Source of the DNA: Embleya scabrispora DSM 41855
GTDB lineage: Bacteria; Actinomycetota; Actinomycetes; Streptomycetales; Streptomycetaceae
Direction: 5' to 3'
Assembly (NCBI RefSeq): GCF_000372745.1
Contig: NZ_KB889665.1
Coordinates: forward strand, 1 to 64,000
DNA length: 64,000 nt
The translations under genes were made by a program, and so were the position numbers. Below, piece after piece: positions 45,896 through 55,836 of this stretch; position 1 is the stretch's first letter, and each line of letters begins with the position of its first letter. The notes below the pieces were generated by a model. That model was given only the letters and a program-made list of their open reading frames with translations. It did no database searches and had not been told where the DNA came from.

Positions 45896-48676
45896 TCAGC
45901 CGCGTGGGCCGCGCCAGACGGTCATCGAGATCTTCCAGTACTGGCTGGGGCCCGAGGTGGACGGGATCTCGTTGATCCGGACCGTGCCGACCAGGCCATT
46001 GGTGGCGTCCTTGGTGCAGATCACCGAGCCCACCTTGAGGTAGGTGAACGGCAGCTGGTTGTTGTTCGCGTATCGGGTCTCGCCCACGCAGGTCTGGAAG
46101 TCGCTGGGCTGCCCCGGGTCGAGCAGCACCATCTCCTGGCCCTGGATGTAGTTGCCGTCGCCGTAGAAGTACAGGACACCCGCGCTCTGGTTGCCGCAGC
46201 TGCCCTTCCACGTGGTGGTGTAGCTCAGGCCGACGCAGTAGCCGTTGGGCACGTCCAACTGCCGCTCGAACAACACGCCGCCCTCGGCCACGCCGCCGGC
46301 GGTGGCGATCGCGGTCGCGCTCTCCCCGGGGCGAGCCGCGATCGACGGCGCGCCGGTGGCGGTGGATGTGGAGGTCGGGGTGCCGGTGCGTTTGGCGCTC
46401 GTGGTGGTCGAGGGCGTGGGCGCGGTGCCGGCGGGGGCGCTCGGGTTCGGGGTCTGGGTCTGCGGCCCGTTCTTGGCGGCGGGGGACTTGTCGTCGTCGT
46501 TGTTGCGCAGGCCGATCGCCAGACCCCCGCCGGCGGCCGCCAGGACCAGTACGGTGACCGCCGCGATCAGCGCGCGGCGTTTGCGTCGACGGCCCACCGT
46601 CGGATCCTTGGGCGCGCTCGGCGGTTGCTCGTTGACCCGGCGGGTGACCTCGGCGACCAGGGTCGGCGGCAGCCAGCCCTCGCCGATCTGCAGCCGGGTG
46701 CCCTCGGAGGCGACCCGACACAGCTCGATCACCTCGAGCGGGGTCGGGCGCTGCTCCGGGTCCTTGTCCAGGCAGCGACGCAGTACCGGCAGCAACTGTG
46801 CGGGGACGGCCGACAATTCGGGTTCCTGGTGGACCACGCGGTAGAGCACCGAGCTGTCCGTGCCCTCACCGAACGCGGACATCCCGGTGGCGGCGTAGGT
46901 GGCCAGCGAGCCGAGCGCGAACACGTCGGTGGCGGGCTTGGAGGGCAGGCCCCGGGCCTGCTCGGGGGCCATGAACGCGGGGGTTCCGATGCTCATTCCG
47001 GTCCGGGTGAGCGGCGTGGCGTCGGCGGCGCGGGCGATGCCGAAGTCGATCACGCGCGGGCCATCGGCGGCGAGGATCACGTTGGACGGCTTGAGGTCGC
47101 GGTGGATCACGCCCGCCCGGTGCACCGACTGGAGCGCCTCGGCGACGCCCGCCAGCAACACCAGGACGGTCTCCGCGGGCAGCGGACCGTGCCGGTAGAC
47201 GGCCTCGTAGAGGGAGGGGCCCGGGACGTAGGCGGTGGCCAGCCAGGGCTGCGCGGCGTCCGCGTCGGTGTCGATCACAGGGGCGGTGTACAGGCCCTGT
47301 ACGCGCTGGGCGGCGGCCACCTCCTGACGAAAGCGCCGGCGGAACTCGGGATCGTCGGCGAACTCGCCCCGGATCACCTTGACCGCGACGGGCCGTCCGC
47401 CGGGCGTGTACGAGAGGTACACCCGCCCCATCCCGCCCGAGCCCAGCCGGGCCCGCAGCAGATAGCCGCCCACGGTACGCGGGTCGTCGCCTTCCAAAGG
47501 CGCGAGCACGGCTCGATCGGGCCCTTCCCAGGAGGGCACCGCGGGTTCGTTGCCGCCTTCGTCGCGGGCCACAGCCGGTGGGCGCCGATCGGCGGGCCGC
47601 TCTATGACGGGCGGCTGTACGGCGGGCGCGGGCACGGGAGGCGCGGGCTGCGCGGCGGGGGTGCCCTGCGGGTGAGCGGCCGGCCTGGGGTTGGGCTGAG
47701 TGGGCTCGACCGAGGGTTGGGGCTGCGCGGGCTGGTGGGCCGGGGTGGATTCGTGGGGTGCCTGTGCCTGTGCGGGTGCGGACGTGGGCGGGGGCGTCGG
47801 TGTGCTGACCGGGGCCGGGAAGGATTCGGTGGGCTCGGCCTGTGCGGGCTGCCGGATGGGGGTGATGGTGGTTTCGTCCGATGCGGACGTGGGCGGGGCC
47901 ATCGGGGCGGACCCGGCCGGCGGCGTCGGGGCGGTGGCCGGGTCCGGGGCGGGCTCGGGGGGAGTGGTGGGATCGCTGGGGGACTTGCCTTCGAGGGCCG
48001 CGTTGATCGGGGCGATGGTGGTCTCGTCGGACGCGGCGGCGGAGGCGGACGCGGGTGTGTGCGTGGGCGGCGGCGTCGCGGCGGCGGCTTGTGCGGGGGC
48101 AGGCGGAGCGACGGGCACGGGAGGCGACGCGGGCGTCGGGTCGGCGGCCTGTGTGGCGGCTGCCGGAGGCGTGCTCGGCGCGGCGGGCGGGGCGGCGGGT
48201 TTGGCGGGGGCCGCCTCGGCCGGAGGCGTGGTGGGCGGCGGCGGTGCCTGGGGCGACGGCGGGAGTGTGCCGGGGGCGGCGGGCGGGGGCGGTGTCGCGG
48301 GCGCGGCCGGGTGGGCGGGAGGCGGCGGCGTGTTCGGGGCGGGTGGGCGGCCGATCGACGGGGCGACGCTCGGGCGAGGCGGCGGCGGGGGCGAGGACGG
48401 CGCGATGGGGGCCGCCTCCGGAGTCGGGCCGGCCAGATGCGCCGCGGCCACCTCGCGCCACTTGGCCTCCCACCCGGCGGGGGTCGCGCCGCAGGCCGAG
48501 ACGATCGCCATCGTGACGCCGAGCGAGGGCAACATCGCGCCGGACAGCGCCGCCGCCAGCACCGTCTCGTCGACACCCGCGCGCCGGGCCAGTTCGGCCG
48601 CCGGGACCTCACCCGCCGCGTCCCGGATCGCTCTCAGTGCAGCGGCGAATTCGATCAGCGGATCTGGCTGAGACAT
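45896..48676 (-). CDS. Helix-turn-helix / Ser-Thr kinase / transmembrane sensor fusion protein
   Basis: This encodes 926 residues. Residues 1-78 resemble the XRE-like domain of actinobacterial regulators (LRAIRDAAGEVPAAELARRAGVDETVLAAALSGAMLPS). A 320-residue Pro/Ala-rich linker follows, with SDETTIAPI (216-224) and SDETTITPI (266-274). The kinase spans about 403-660: G412-S-G-G-M-G417, K433, HRDLKPSN (H525), DFG 544-546, APE 570-572. A basic stretch and one helix (about 702-723) lead outside to a Thr/Pro linker and a C-terminal domain with four Cys (814, 827, 863, 887), probably two disulfides. GGGGGAG lies 6 bp before the ATG. The ligand and targets are unknown. Confidence 0.88.
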   Translation of the reverse strand: MSQPDPLIEFAAALRAIRDAAGEVPAAELARRAGVDETVLAAALSGAMLPSLGVTMAIVSACGATPAGWEAKWREVAAAHLAGPTPEAAPIAPSSPPPPPRPSVAPSIGRPPAPNTPPPPAHPAAPATPPPPAAPGTLPPSPQAPPPPTTPPAEAAPAKPAAPPAAPSTPPAAATQAADPTPASPPVPVAPPAPAQAAAATPPPTHTPASASAAASDETTIAPINAALEGKSPSDPTTPPEPAPDPATAPTPPAGSAPMAPPTSASDETTITPIRQPAQAEPTESFPAPVSTPTPPPTSAPAQAQAPHESTPAHQPAQPQPSVEPTQPNPRPAAHPQGTPAAQPAPPVPAPAVQPPVIERPADRRPPAVARDEGGNEPAVPSWEGPDRAVLAPLEGDDPRTVGGYLLRARLGSGGMGRVYLSYTPGGRPVAVKVIRGEFADDPEFRRRFRQEVAAAQRVQGLYTAPVIDTDADAAQPWLATAYVPGPSLYEAVYRHGPLPAETVLVLLAGVAEALQSVHRAGVIHRDLKPSNVILAADGPRVIDFGIARAADATPLTRTGMSIGTPAFMAPEQARGLPSKPATDVFALGSLATYAATGMSAFGEGTDSSVLYRVVHQEPELSAVPAQLLPVLRRCLDKDPEQRPTPLEVIELCRVASEGTRLQIGEGWLPPTLVAEVTRRVNEQPPSAPKDPTVGRRRKRRALIAAVTVLVLAAAGGGLAIGLRNNDDDKSPAAKNGPQTQTPNPSAPAGTAPTPSTTTSAKRTGTPTSTSTATGAPSIAARPGESATAIATAGGVAEGGVLFERQLDVPNGYCVGLSYTTTWKGSCGNQSAGVLYFYGDGNYIQGQEMVLLDPGQPSDFQTCVGETRYANNNQLPFTYLKVGSVICTKDATNGLVGTVRINEIPSTSGPSQYWKISMTVWRGPRG

Positions 48677-49282
48677 GGGTGCTCCCCCGTACCTGTTTCC
48701 TGAACCCGTGGTGATTGCGGGTCACATGATGATGGATCGCACGGCTCGAAAGCACCTCGACATCGAAACCGCAAGCAACCCGTAGCCATCACCTGCGGGA
48801 CCCGAACCACCGTGACACAAGGCCCGGTTCGGACGCCCGAACACACTCGCGAGAACCGACGGCACGAACTCGCGCCCACCCCGACCCCACAGGTGCCGGG
48901 AAATGTACGCCCCCACCGCCGGCCACACGGCGGCCCTGAGTCCGCAACGGACACCGCATGGCGACCCCCGCCCCGCGCCCGCCTTCCGCGAGTGCCCGCC
49001 CCGGGCCCGCCGACTGTTCCCTGCCCGCCTGCTGTCCCTTGCCCGGCCGCCCCGCGCCGGTCCGTCGCCGCGCACCCCCGTCCCGCGCTCGCCCGTCTCG
49101 CGGCTGGGGAGGTCGTCGGCCGTGTGTGTCGCTGCGGATCGGCGAACTGCTCGCCGTGACCGTCCGGTCCGGCTGGACCCGGCCCGGCGGGCGATCGGGT
49201 GCGAGCAGCGCCGGTTCGGCGGCTCGGTGGAGCCGATCGCGCACGGTTCGACCCTTCGCGGAAGCGCGCGGGGCGTGCGGAA
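48677..49282. other. Non-coding region upstream of the HTH-kinase gene
   Basis: About 600 bp without a credible gene separate the kinase gene from the DUF349 terminator. Frames on both strands are open by composition only. No promoter could be assigned with confidence. The length suggests a sizeable regulatory region or 5' leader for the kinase. Confidence 0.5.
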
Positions 49283-49327
49283 ACGGGCGGACCCGGGTCG
49301 GCGTGTCGCCGACCCGGGTCCGCCCGT
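49283..49327 (-). terminator. Terminator of the DUF349 gene
   Basis: A perfect 21-bp stem (49283-49303 with 49307-49327) has a TGT loop, located 16 bp beyond the DUF349 stop on the minus strand. Confidence 0.85.
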
Positions 49328-49343
49328 ACCTCGTGTGTGTCGC

Positions 49344-50573
49344 TCAGCCGGAGAACTCAGCCAGTGCCTTGTTCGCCTCGGCCAGCCACTCCGCGCGCGC
49401 CGCGATCGACTCCTCGGCCTCCCGCAGCTTGCGCTCGTTTCCGGCCGCACGGGCCTTCTCCGCCTGCTGGGTCAGCTTGTCGATCGACGCCTGGATCTGA
49501 TCCACCGCGGCCTGCGCCCGCGCCCGAGCCTCCGGGTTGGTCCGCTTCCACAGCTCTTCCTCGGCCTCGCGGATCGCCCGCTCGACGCTCTGCAGGCGGG
49601 CCTCCATCTTCGGCCGGGCATCGCGCGGGACGTGGCCGATGGCCTCCCAGCGATCGTTGATCGAGCGCAGCGCCGCCCGCGCGGCCTTGACGTCCGTCAC
49701 CGGGACGATCGTCTCGGCCTCGACGAGCAGCAGCTCCTTCGCGGCCTGGTTCTCCCGCTGCTCGGAGTCGCGCTCGGCGAACACCTCGCTGCGCGCCGCG
49801 AAGAACACGTCCTGCGCGGCCCGGAAGCGCTGCCACAGCTCTTCCTCGACGTCGCGCTGGGCTCGGCCGGCGGCCTTCCAGTCGTTCATCAGGTCGCGGT
49901 AGCGCGCCGCGGTGTCGGTCCACTCGGTGGACGTCGACAGCGCCTCGGCCGCCTCGACCAGCTTCTCCTTGACGCGCTTGGCGCTGTCGCGCTGCCCGTC
50001 CAGCTCCGCGAAGTGCGCCTTGCGGCGCTTGGCGAAGTTGGACCGGGCCTGCGAGAACCGGTGCCACAGCTCGTCGTCGGCCTTGCGGTCCAGCCGCGGC
50101 ACGGCCTTCCACGCGTCCACCAGCGCGCGCAGCCGCTCGCCGGCCGGGCGCCAGTCCGTGCTCTGGCCCAGCTGCTCGGCCTCGGCGACGATGCGCTCCT
50201 TGGCGCCCTGCGCCTCCTCCTGTGCCTTGGCGCGGGTGGCCTTGCGCTCCTCGCGCTTGGAATCCACCACGGTCACCAGCGCGTCCAAACGCTTGACGAG
50301 CGATTCCAGATCGCCGACCGCGTTCGCGTCGACGATGCTCGCGCGCAGGCGCTCGATCGCGTGGTGGGCGTCCTTGGGAGCGAGGTCGGTGGTCCGTACC
50401 CGCCGCGCGAGCAACTCCACCTCGACGGCGAGCCCCTCGTACTTGCGCCGGAAGTAGGCCAGGGCCTCGTCCGGGGAACCCGCCTGCCACGAACCGACGG
50501 AGCGCTCACCGTCCGCCGTCTTGACAAAGACGTTTCCCTGCTCGTCCACGCGGCCCCACGGGTCGCTGCTCAC
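49344..50573 (-). CDS. DUF349 helical repeat protein
   Basis: This encodes 409 residues from GTG. After an N-terminal segment (SDPWGRVDEQGNVFVKTADGE) the protein is charged helical coiled coil. Three or more DUF349 repeats are recognisable by W-k-x-[AV]-[GP]-R-x-x-[DE]-x-x-L-W-x-R-F: DAWKAVPRLDRKADDELWHRF, DWKAAGRAQRDVEEELWQRF and RWEAIGHVPRDARPKMEARL. Such proteins occur widely in actinobacteria beside the cyclophilin gene, as here. Function is not established. Cytoplasmic. Confidence 0.9.
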   Translation of the reverse strand: MSSDPWGRVDEQGNVFVKTADGERSVGSWQAGSPDEALAYFRRKYEGLAVEVELLARRVRTTDLAPKDAHHAIERLRASIVDANAVGDLESLVKRLDALVTVVDSKREERKATRAKAQEEAQGAKERIVAEAEQLGQSTDWRPAGERLRALVDAWKAVPRLDRKADDELWHRFSQARSNFAKRRKAHFAELDGQRDSAKRVKEKLVEAAEALSTSTEWTDTAARYRDLMNDWKAAGRAQRDVEEELWQRFRAAQDVFFAARSEVFAERDSEQRENQAAKELLLVEAETIVPVTDVKAARAALRSINDRWEAIGHVPRDARPKMEARLQSVERAIREAEEELWKRTNPEARARAQAAVDQIQASIDKLTQQAEKARAAGNERKLREAEESIAARAEWLAEANKALAEFSG

Positions 50574-50614
50574 AGCGGCCTCCTTCGATGCTGAATGCGG
50601 CGCACTTTACACAG

Positions 50615-50651
50615 GACCCCGGGGCGCGGGCCGGGCCGTGCCCCGGGAGTC
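50615..50651 (-). terminator. Possible terminator of the cyclophilin gene
   Basis: An 8-bp stem (50618-50625 with 50640-50647) extended by 3 bp after a one-base bulge lies between the cyclophilin stop and the DUF349 start on the minus strand. It may reduce read-through into the DUF349 gene. Confidence 0.5.
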
Positions 50652-50678
50652 GCCGTGGAACATGCGTCCGGTCGGTTG

Positions 50679-51518
50679 CTACTTGGCCACGGTCACGCTG
50701 TCGAGGACCACGTTCTCGTGCGGCGCACCGTCGCTGCCGCCGTCCTCGGTGCCCGCGGCGGCGATCTTCGTCAGCACGTCCATCCCACCGGTGACCTTGC
50801 CGAACGGGGTGTAGTTCGGCGGCAGCTTGCTGTCCCCGGTCACCAGGAAGAACTGGCTTCCGTTGGTGCCCGGCCCCGAATTCGCCATCGCGACGGTGCC
50901 GGCCGGGTAGGACGCCGAACCGTCCGGGCCCGCCGTACCGAGATTCTCGTCGACGAACTTGTAGCCGGGACCGCCGGTGCCCGTTCCGGTCGGGTCGCCG
51001 CACTGGAGCACGGCCAGACCGCCCGTGGTCAACCGGTGGCACTTGGTGTGGTCGAAGAACTTCTTGCCCGCCAGGAACGCGAACGAGTTCACCGTGTGCG
51101 GCGCCTTCGCCGCCTCCAACGCCACCTTCACCTCGCCACACGTGGTCTTGAGGGTCATCGTGTACGCCGCGTTGGTGTCGATCGACATGGCCGGCTCGGT
51201 GCCGAACTGCTCCTTCGTCGGCTCACCCGGAGCCGGCGCCGCACACGTCTTCGGCTTGGCGTTGGGGGTCGGCGACTGTGGCGCCGAGGGCTGCGTGGTC
51301 GGCGTGTTCGACGCACTCGCGTTCGTCGACTTGTCGTCGTCGTCACTCGCCGCCACCGCGAGCCACGCCCCGCCACCGGCCACCACGACCACCGCCGCGA
51401 CCGCTGCGATGACCTGGTTGCGCCGGCGCCGACGTGCCTGTGCGGTCCCGCGTCGTTGCTGCTGGCGCTCGAACTTCTCGCGCGCGAGCTGCCGCTGGCG
51501 CTGCTGTTTGGTGACCAC
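50679..51518 (-). CDS. Membrane-anchored cyclophilin-type peptidyl-prolyl isomerase
   Basis: This encodes 279 residues from GTG with GGAGAG upstream. A Gln/Arg-rich cytoplasmic start and one helix (VIAAVAAVVVVAGGGAWLAVAA) are followed by an Asp/Ser/Thr/Pro linker and the cyclophilin domain: KFFDHTKCHRLTTGGLAVLQCGDPTGTGTGGPGYKF and VAMANSGPGTNGSQFFLVTG. The catalytic Arg (CHRL) and GDPTGTG are kept. Cys near residues 91, 125, 159 and 172 may form disulfides outside the membrane. A -10-like TAGACT (51698-51703, minus strand) would give a long leader. Confidence 0.9.
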   Translation of the reverse strand: MVTKQQRQRQLAREKFERQQQRRGTAQARRRRRNQVIAAVAAVVVVAGGGAWLAVAASDDDDKSTNASASNTPTTQPSAPQSPTPNAKPKTCAAPAPGEPTKEQFGTEPAMSIDTNAAYTMTLKTTCGEVKVALEAAKAPHTVNSFAFLAGKKFFDHTKCHRLTTGGLAVLQCGDPTGTGTGGPGYKFVDENLGTAGPDGSASYPAGTVAMANSGPGTNGSQFFLVTGDSKLPPNYTPFGKVTGGMDVLTKIAAAGTEDGGSDGAPHENVVLDSVTVAK

Positions 51519-51833
51519 CGCGTGCTCTCCTGGATTCGAACGGACTCGATGACGGACTCGATGCGGATGAACTCGACCCGGACGCCCGACGGCCGGACGA
51601 GGGCCGGAGGAGGGCTCCCGATGCCGTGACGGGATCCATGCACCGGTCCCGACCTGCGGTGATCCCGCAGCCTCGGAACCGACCGCAGCTCGCGCACAGT
51701 CTAGGCACGCACCCCCTGAACCGGTTCGCGATCCGCCCCCGCGCGCCGGTAGTCTCGTACCTGATTCCCACGTCCGCCGCATACTTCCGTGCTTGCCCCG
51801 CCGCCGGAAGACCCCGAGACCGAGAGGACGAAC
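51519..51833. other. Divergent region, cyclophilin gene / MBL-fold gene
   Basis: This 315-bp gap contains a minus-strand TAGACT (51698-51703) and a plus-strand TAGTCT (51750-51755), each a plausible -10. The latter lies in GCGCGCCGGTAG, shared with the yebC promoter. No gene is seen. Confidence 0.5.
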
Positions 51834-52529
51834 GTGATCGTCGCCGGGTTCCCCGCAGGGTCCTTCCAGACCAACTGTTACGTGGTCGCCCCTGCCGCCG
51901 GCGAGGAATGCGTCATCGTCGACCCCGGGCAGGACGCGTTCGACGGCGTGCAGGACATCATCCGCGAGCACCGGCTGCGCCCGGTGGCCGTCGTGCTGAC
52001 CCACGGACACATCGATCACATGTTCTCCGTGGTGCCGGTCTGCGCCGAGCACAAGGTGCCCGCGTGGATCCACCCGGACGACCGCGACATGCTCTCCGAC
52101 CCGGCCAAGGGTCTGTCGCTCGGCGTGGGGCAACAGCTGTTCGGCGGGATGACGTTCACCGAACCCGAGGACGTGCGCCTGCTCACCGACGGCGCCGTGC
52201 TCGACCTCGCCGGCCTCGAACTGACGGTCCATCATGCGCCCGGCCATACACAGGGGTCGGTGGCCTTCGGCACCCAGGGGAGCGCGGACATCCCGCCCAT
52301 CCTGTACTCGGGTGACCTACTGTTCGCCGGCTCCATCGGACGCACCGACCTGCCCGGCGGCGACCACGCGCAGATCTTGCGCTCGTTGTCCCGGGTGTGT
52401 CTGCCCCTGCCGGACGAGACCGTCGTCCTGTCCGGCCACGGCCCCCAGACGACGATCGGCCGCGAGCGTGCGAGCAACCCTTATCTGCAAGAGCTGACGC
52501 CGCCCGCGGGACCGCACCGAGGAATGTGA
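51834..52529 (+). CDS. Metallo-beta-lactamase-fold hydrolase (glyoxalase II-like)
   Basis: This encodes 231 residues. The zinc motif is T-H57-G-H59-I-D61-H62. Further ligands are the His in [13 protein letters not shown], the Asp in [19 protein letters not shown], and a C-terminal [11 protein letters not shown]. The N-terminal FQTNCYVV is typical of hydroxyacylglutathione hydrolase-like proteins. In mycothiol-using actinobacteria the thioester substrate may be mycothiol-based, which is inferred. The GTG at 51834 has GAGAGGAC upstream. The end overlaps an alternative hisS start. Confidence 0.88.
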   Translation: MIVAGFPAGSFQTNCYVVAPAAGEECVIVDPGQDAFDGVQDIIREHRLRPVAVVLTHGHIDHMFSVVPVCAEHKVPAWIHPDDRDMLSDPAKGLSLGVGQQLFGGMTFTEPEDVRLLTDGAVLDLAGLELTVHHAPGHTQGSVAFGTQGSADIPPILYSGDLLFAGSIGRTDLPGGDHAQILRSLSRVCLPLPDETVVLSGHGPQTTIGRERASNPYLQELTPPAGPHRGM

Positions 52530-52543
52530 CGGATTTTCATACC

Positions 52544-53803
52544 GTGAGTACCTTCAACGCCCCCAAGGGCACCTTCGACATGCTTCCGCCGTACTCGGAG
52601 ACGTTCAACCGGATCCGGATCCAGTTCGGCTTGGAGCTGCGCGACGCGGGTTTCCAGTACATCGAGACCCCCACCTTCGAGGAGACCGGCCTCTTCCTGC
52701 GCGGCGTCGGCGAGTCCACCGACATCGTGACCAAGGAGATGTACACCTTCGAGGACCGCGGCGGCCGTTCGCTCACGCTGCGCCCCGAGGGCACCGCGGC
52801 CGTGATGCGCTCGGTGCTCCAGCACAACCTGTACGCCGGCCGCCTGCCGGTCAAGCTGTGGTACTTCGGCTCGTACTACCGCTACGAGCGCCCGCAGGCC
52901 GGCCGCACCCGCCAGTTCACCCAGGTCGGCGCCGAGGCGATCGGCAGCGACGACCCGCTGGTCGACGTCGAGATGATCGCGCTCGCCGCCGAGGGCTTCA
53001 TGAAGCTGGGCCTGCGCGACTTCCGGCTGCTGCTCAACTCGCTCGGCTGCCGCGAGTGCCGGCCGGTCTACCGGGCCAAGCTCCAGGAGTTCCTGCGCGC
53101 ACTCGACCTGGACGCGGAGACGCACGCGCGGATCGAGATCAACCCGCTGCGCGTGCTCGACGACAAGCGGCCCGAGGTGCAGGCGATGATCGCGGACGCC
53201 CCGCTGATCACCGACCACCTGTGCGCGGCGTGCGCCGAACACCACACGTTCGTGCGCGGCATGCTCGACGAGCTGGAGATCGCCTACGAGGACACGCCCC
53301 GGCTGGTTCGCGGCCTCGACTACTACAACCGCACCACGTTCGAGTTCGTGCACGACGGGCTCGGCGCGCAGTCGGCGATCGGTGGCGGCGGGCGCTACGA
53401 CGGCCTGTCCGAGGATCTGGGCGGCCCCGACCTGCCCTCGGTGGGCTGGGCTCTGGGCATCGGCCGCACGATGCTCGCGATGGAGGCCGAGGGCCAGGCC
53501 GTGGAGACCCCGGCGGACTGCGACGTCTACGGCGTCGCGATCGGCGACGCGGCCCGGCGCGCGGTCTTCGGCATGATCACCCAGCTGCGGATCGAGGACA
53601 TCCCCGCCGACATGGCCTTCGGCGGGAAGAAGCTCAAGGGCGCCATGAAGGCCGCGTCGCAATCCGGCGCCCGCTACGCCATCGTCGTCGGCGATCGTGA
53701 CCTCACCGAGGGCGTCGCCCAGATCAAGGACCTGTCGAACGGGGACCAGACCCCGGTTCCGCTCGACCGGGTCGTCACCGTCTTGAAGGAGAAGCTTCAG
53801 TGA
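52544..53803 (+). CDS. hisS: Histidine-tRNA ligase
   Basis: This encodes 419 residues of a class II synthetase. It starts [15 protein letters not shown] as in other actinobacterial HisRS. Motif 2 is [20 protein letters not shown], the histidine-A block is [14 protein letters not shown] and motif 3 reads [13 protein letters not shown]. The GTG at 52544 is chosen by homology. A GTG at 52526 overlaps the upstream stop (GTGA) and has GAGGA close by, so a protein six residues longer is possible. The stop overlaps the aspS GTG. Confidence 0.94.
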   Translation: MSTFNAPKGTFDMLPPYSETFNRIRIQFGLELRDAGFQYIETPTFEETGLFLRGVGESTDIVTKEMYTFEDRGGRSLTLRPEGTAAVMRSVLQHNLYAGRLPVKLWYFGSYYRYERPQAGRTRQFTQVGAEAIGSDDPLVDVEMIALAAEGFMKLGLRDFRLLLNSLGCRECRPVYRAKLQEFLRALDLDAETHARIEINPLRVLDDKRPEVQAMIADAPLITDHLCAACAEHHTFVRGMLDELEIAYEDTPRLVRGLDYYNRTTFEFVHDGLGAQSAIGGGGRYDGLSEDLGGPDLPSVGWALGIGRTMLAMEAEGQAVETPADCDVYGVAIGDAARRAVFGMITQLRIEDIPADMAFGGKKLKGAMKAASQSGARYAIVVGDRDLTEGVAQIKDLSNGDQTPVPLDRVVTVLKEKLQ

Positions 53804-55608
53804 TCCGCACCCATGACGCCGGTACGCTCCGCGCCGAGCACGCCGGCCACACCGTGACGCTCGCCGGCTGGGTGGCCCGGCGGCGCGACCACGGCGGCGT
53901 GGCGTTCGTGGACCTGCGGGACGCGTCGGGCACCGTACAGGTGGTCTTCCGCGACCTGGAGACCGTGCACAACCTGCGCTCCGAGTTCTGCGTGAAGATC
54001 ACCGGCGATGTGCGGGTGCGCCCGGACGGCAACGAGAACACCGAGATCCCCACCGGTGCGATCGAGGTCGTCGTGGACGACTTCGAGATCCTCTCGGAGG
54101 CGGCGCCGCTGCCCTTCCCGATCGAGGAGTACACGCCGGGCGCGGTCAACGAGGAGGTGCGGCTCAAGCACCGCTACCTCGACCTGCGCCGCGCACCGAT
54201 GGCGCGCAACCTGCGGCTGCGCTCCAAGGTGACCCGGGTGATCCGCGAGGTCATGGAGGACCACGACTTCCTCGACATCGAGACGCCCTACCTGACCCGG
54301 TCCACACCCGAGGGCGCCCGCGACTTCCTGGTGCCGGTGCGGCTCCAGCCGGGCTCGTGGTACGCGCTGCCGCAGTCGCCGCAGCTGTTCAAGCAGCTGC
54401 TCATGGTGGCCGGCATGGAGCGCTACTACCAGATCGCGCGCTGCTTCCGGGACGAGGACTTCCGGGCCGACCGGCAGCCCGAGTTCACCCAGTTGGACGT
54501 CGAGATGTCCTTCTGCGACGCCGAGGACGTCCTGGCGCTGACCGAGAAGCTGATCGCGCGGGTGTGGCGCGAGGTGCACGGCGTGGAGATCGCGCTGCCG
54601 CTGCCCCGACTGCCCTACGCCGAGGCGATGGCGCGCTACGGCTCGGACAAGCCGGACACCCGCTTCGGCTGCGAACTGGTCGACCTGACGGCCTACTTCG
54701 AGGGCACCTCCTTCCGGGTGTTCCAGGCCGAGTTCACCGGCGCGGTGGTGATGCCCGGCGGCGCCGCGCAGACCCGCAAGGAGCTGGACGGCTGGCAGGA
54801 CTGGGCCAAGGCGCGCGGCGCGCGCGGGCTCGCCTACGTGCTGGTCGACGCGGAGACCGGCGAACTGCGCGGCCCGGTGGCCAAGAACCTGTCCGAGGAG
54901 CACCTGGCCGGTCTGGTCGAGGCGACCGGTGCGGCCAAGGGCGACTGCATCTTCTTCGCGGCGGGTCGGCGTACCGCCTCGCTCGAACTGCTGGGCGCGG
55001 CCCGGTTGGAGATCGCCCGCCGCGGATCGCTGATCGACGAGTCGAAGTGGAACTTCCTCTGGGTCGTCGACTTCCCGATGTTCGAGCCGATCGAGGACGC
55101 GGCCGGGAACCACCAGGGATGGCACGCGATTCACCACCCCTTCACGGCGCCGACCGCGGAGTGGCTCGACGGGTTCGACAAGAACCCGGGCGAGGCGCTG
55201 TCGAACGCGTACGACATCGTGCTCAACGGGACCGAGATCGGTGGCGGTTCGATCCGTATCCACCGCCGGGACGTGCAGGAGCGCGCGTTCGCAGCGATCG
55301 GGATGTCGGAGGAGGAGGCGCAGTCGCAGTTCGGCTTCCTGCTCGACGCCTTCGCCTACGGGCCGCCGCCGCACGGCGGGATCGCGTTGGGGCTGGACCG
55401 GTTGGTGGCGCTGCTGGGCCACTGCGACAGCATTCGCGATGTGATCGCGTTCCCGAAGACCGCTTCCGGTGGGGACCCGTTGACCGGGGCGCCGTCGCCG
55501 ATCACGGTGCAGCAGCGGCGGGAGGCGGGCATCGACGCGAAGCCGAAGCCCGGTGCCGGTGAGGGCGGCAAGGCGGACAAGGGCGAGGGCACGGAGAAGA
55601 CGGCGTAA
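53800..55608 (+). CDS. aspS: Aspartate-tRNA ligase
   Basis: This encodes 602 residues of a bacterial-type class IIb synthetase. The N-terminal OB fold ([21 protein letters not shown]) contacts the anticodon. Motif 2 reads [24 protein letters not shown] insertion (about 290-420) follows, and motif 3 is [15 protein letters not shown] Gly/Lys/Glu-rich tail of about 25 residues ends the protein. Whether it also charges tRNA-Asn cannot be decided here. AAGGAG precedes the GTG, which overlaps the hisS stop. Confidence 0.96.
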   Translation: MIRTHDAGTLRAEHAGHTVTLAGWVARRRDHGGVAFVDLRDASGTVQVVFRDLETVHNLRSEFCVKITGDVRVRPDGNENTEIPTGAIEVVVDDFEILSEAAPLPFPIEEYTPGAVNEEVRLKHRYLDLRRAPMARNLRLRSKVTRVIREVMEDHDFLDIETPYLTRSTPEGARDFLVPVRLQPGSWYALPQSPQLFKQLLMVAGMERYYQIARCFRDEDFRADRQPEFTQLDVEMSFCDAEDVLALTEKLIARVWREVHGVEIALPLPRLPYAEAMARYGSDKPDTRFGCELVDLTAYFEGTSFRVFQAEFTGAVVMPGGAAQTRKELDGWQDWAKARGARGLAYVLVDAETGELRGPVAKNLSEEHLAGLVEATGAAKGDCIFFAAGRRTASLELLGAARLEIARRGSLIDESKWNFLWVVDFPMFEPIEDAAGNHQGWHAIHHPFTAPTAEWLDGFDKNPGEALSNAYDIVLNGTEIGGGSIRIHRRDVQERAFAAIGMSEEEAQSQFGFLLDAFAYGPPPHGGIALGLDRLVALLGHCDSIRDVIAFPKTASGGDPLTGAPSPITVQQRREAGIDAKPKPGAGEGGKADKGEGTEKTA

Positions 55609-55669
55609 CTCTCGCGGGAGCGTCGGACAGTCGAAGTAGGAGCTTTCCCCGCGTCTTCAGCGGGGATCA

Positions 55670-55698
55670 GGGCGGCCGAGCCACAGGCTCGGCCGCCC
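55670..55698 (+). terminator. aspS terminator
   Basis: A perfect 13-bp stem (55670-55682 with 55686-55698) has an ACA loop and is followed by TTC, 61 bp after the aspS stop. A smaller CCCCGC/GCGGGG hairpin lies just upstream (55647-55665). Confidence 0.8.
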
Positions 55699-55836
55699 TT
55701 CGGCGTTACCGGAATTGTCGATTCGATGGAGTAGCCGAAACGCTTCTGCACAGGGTTCGAGCGGGCGGATCCGAGTCTGCCTACCTTGGAAGTCGAGCCG
55801 GTGCAGGGCCGGTTCGCACGACCTCGGGAGGCCGAC

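Noticed and set aside
55645-55670. TTTCCCCGCGTCTTCAGC followed by GGGGAT, resembling a type I-E CRISPR repeat
   Set aside because: Only one copy occurs, no regularly spaced second unit or cas gene is present, and the position just after aspS fits a small hairpin next to its terminator.
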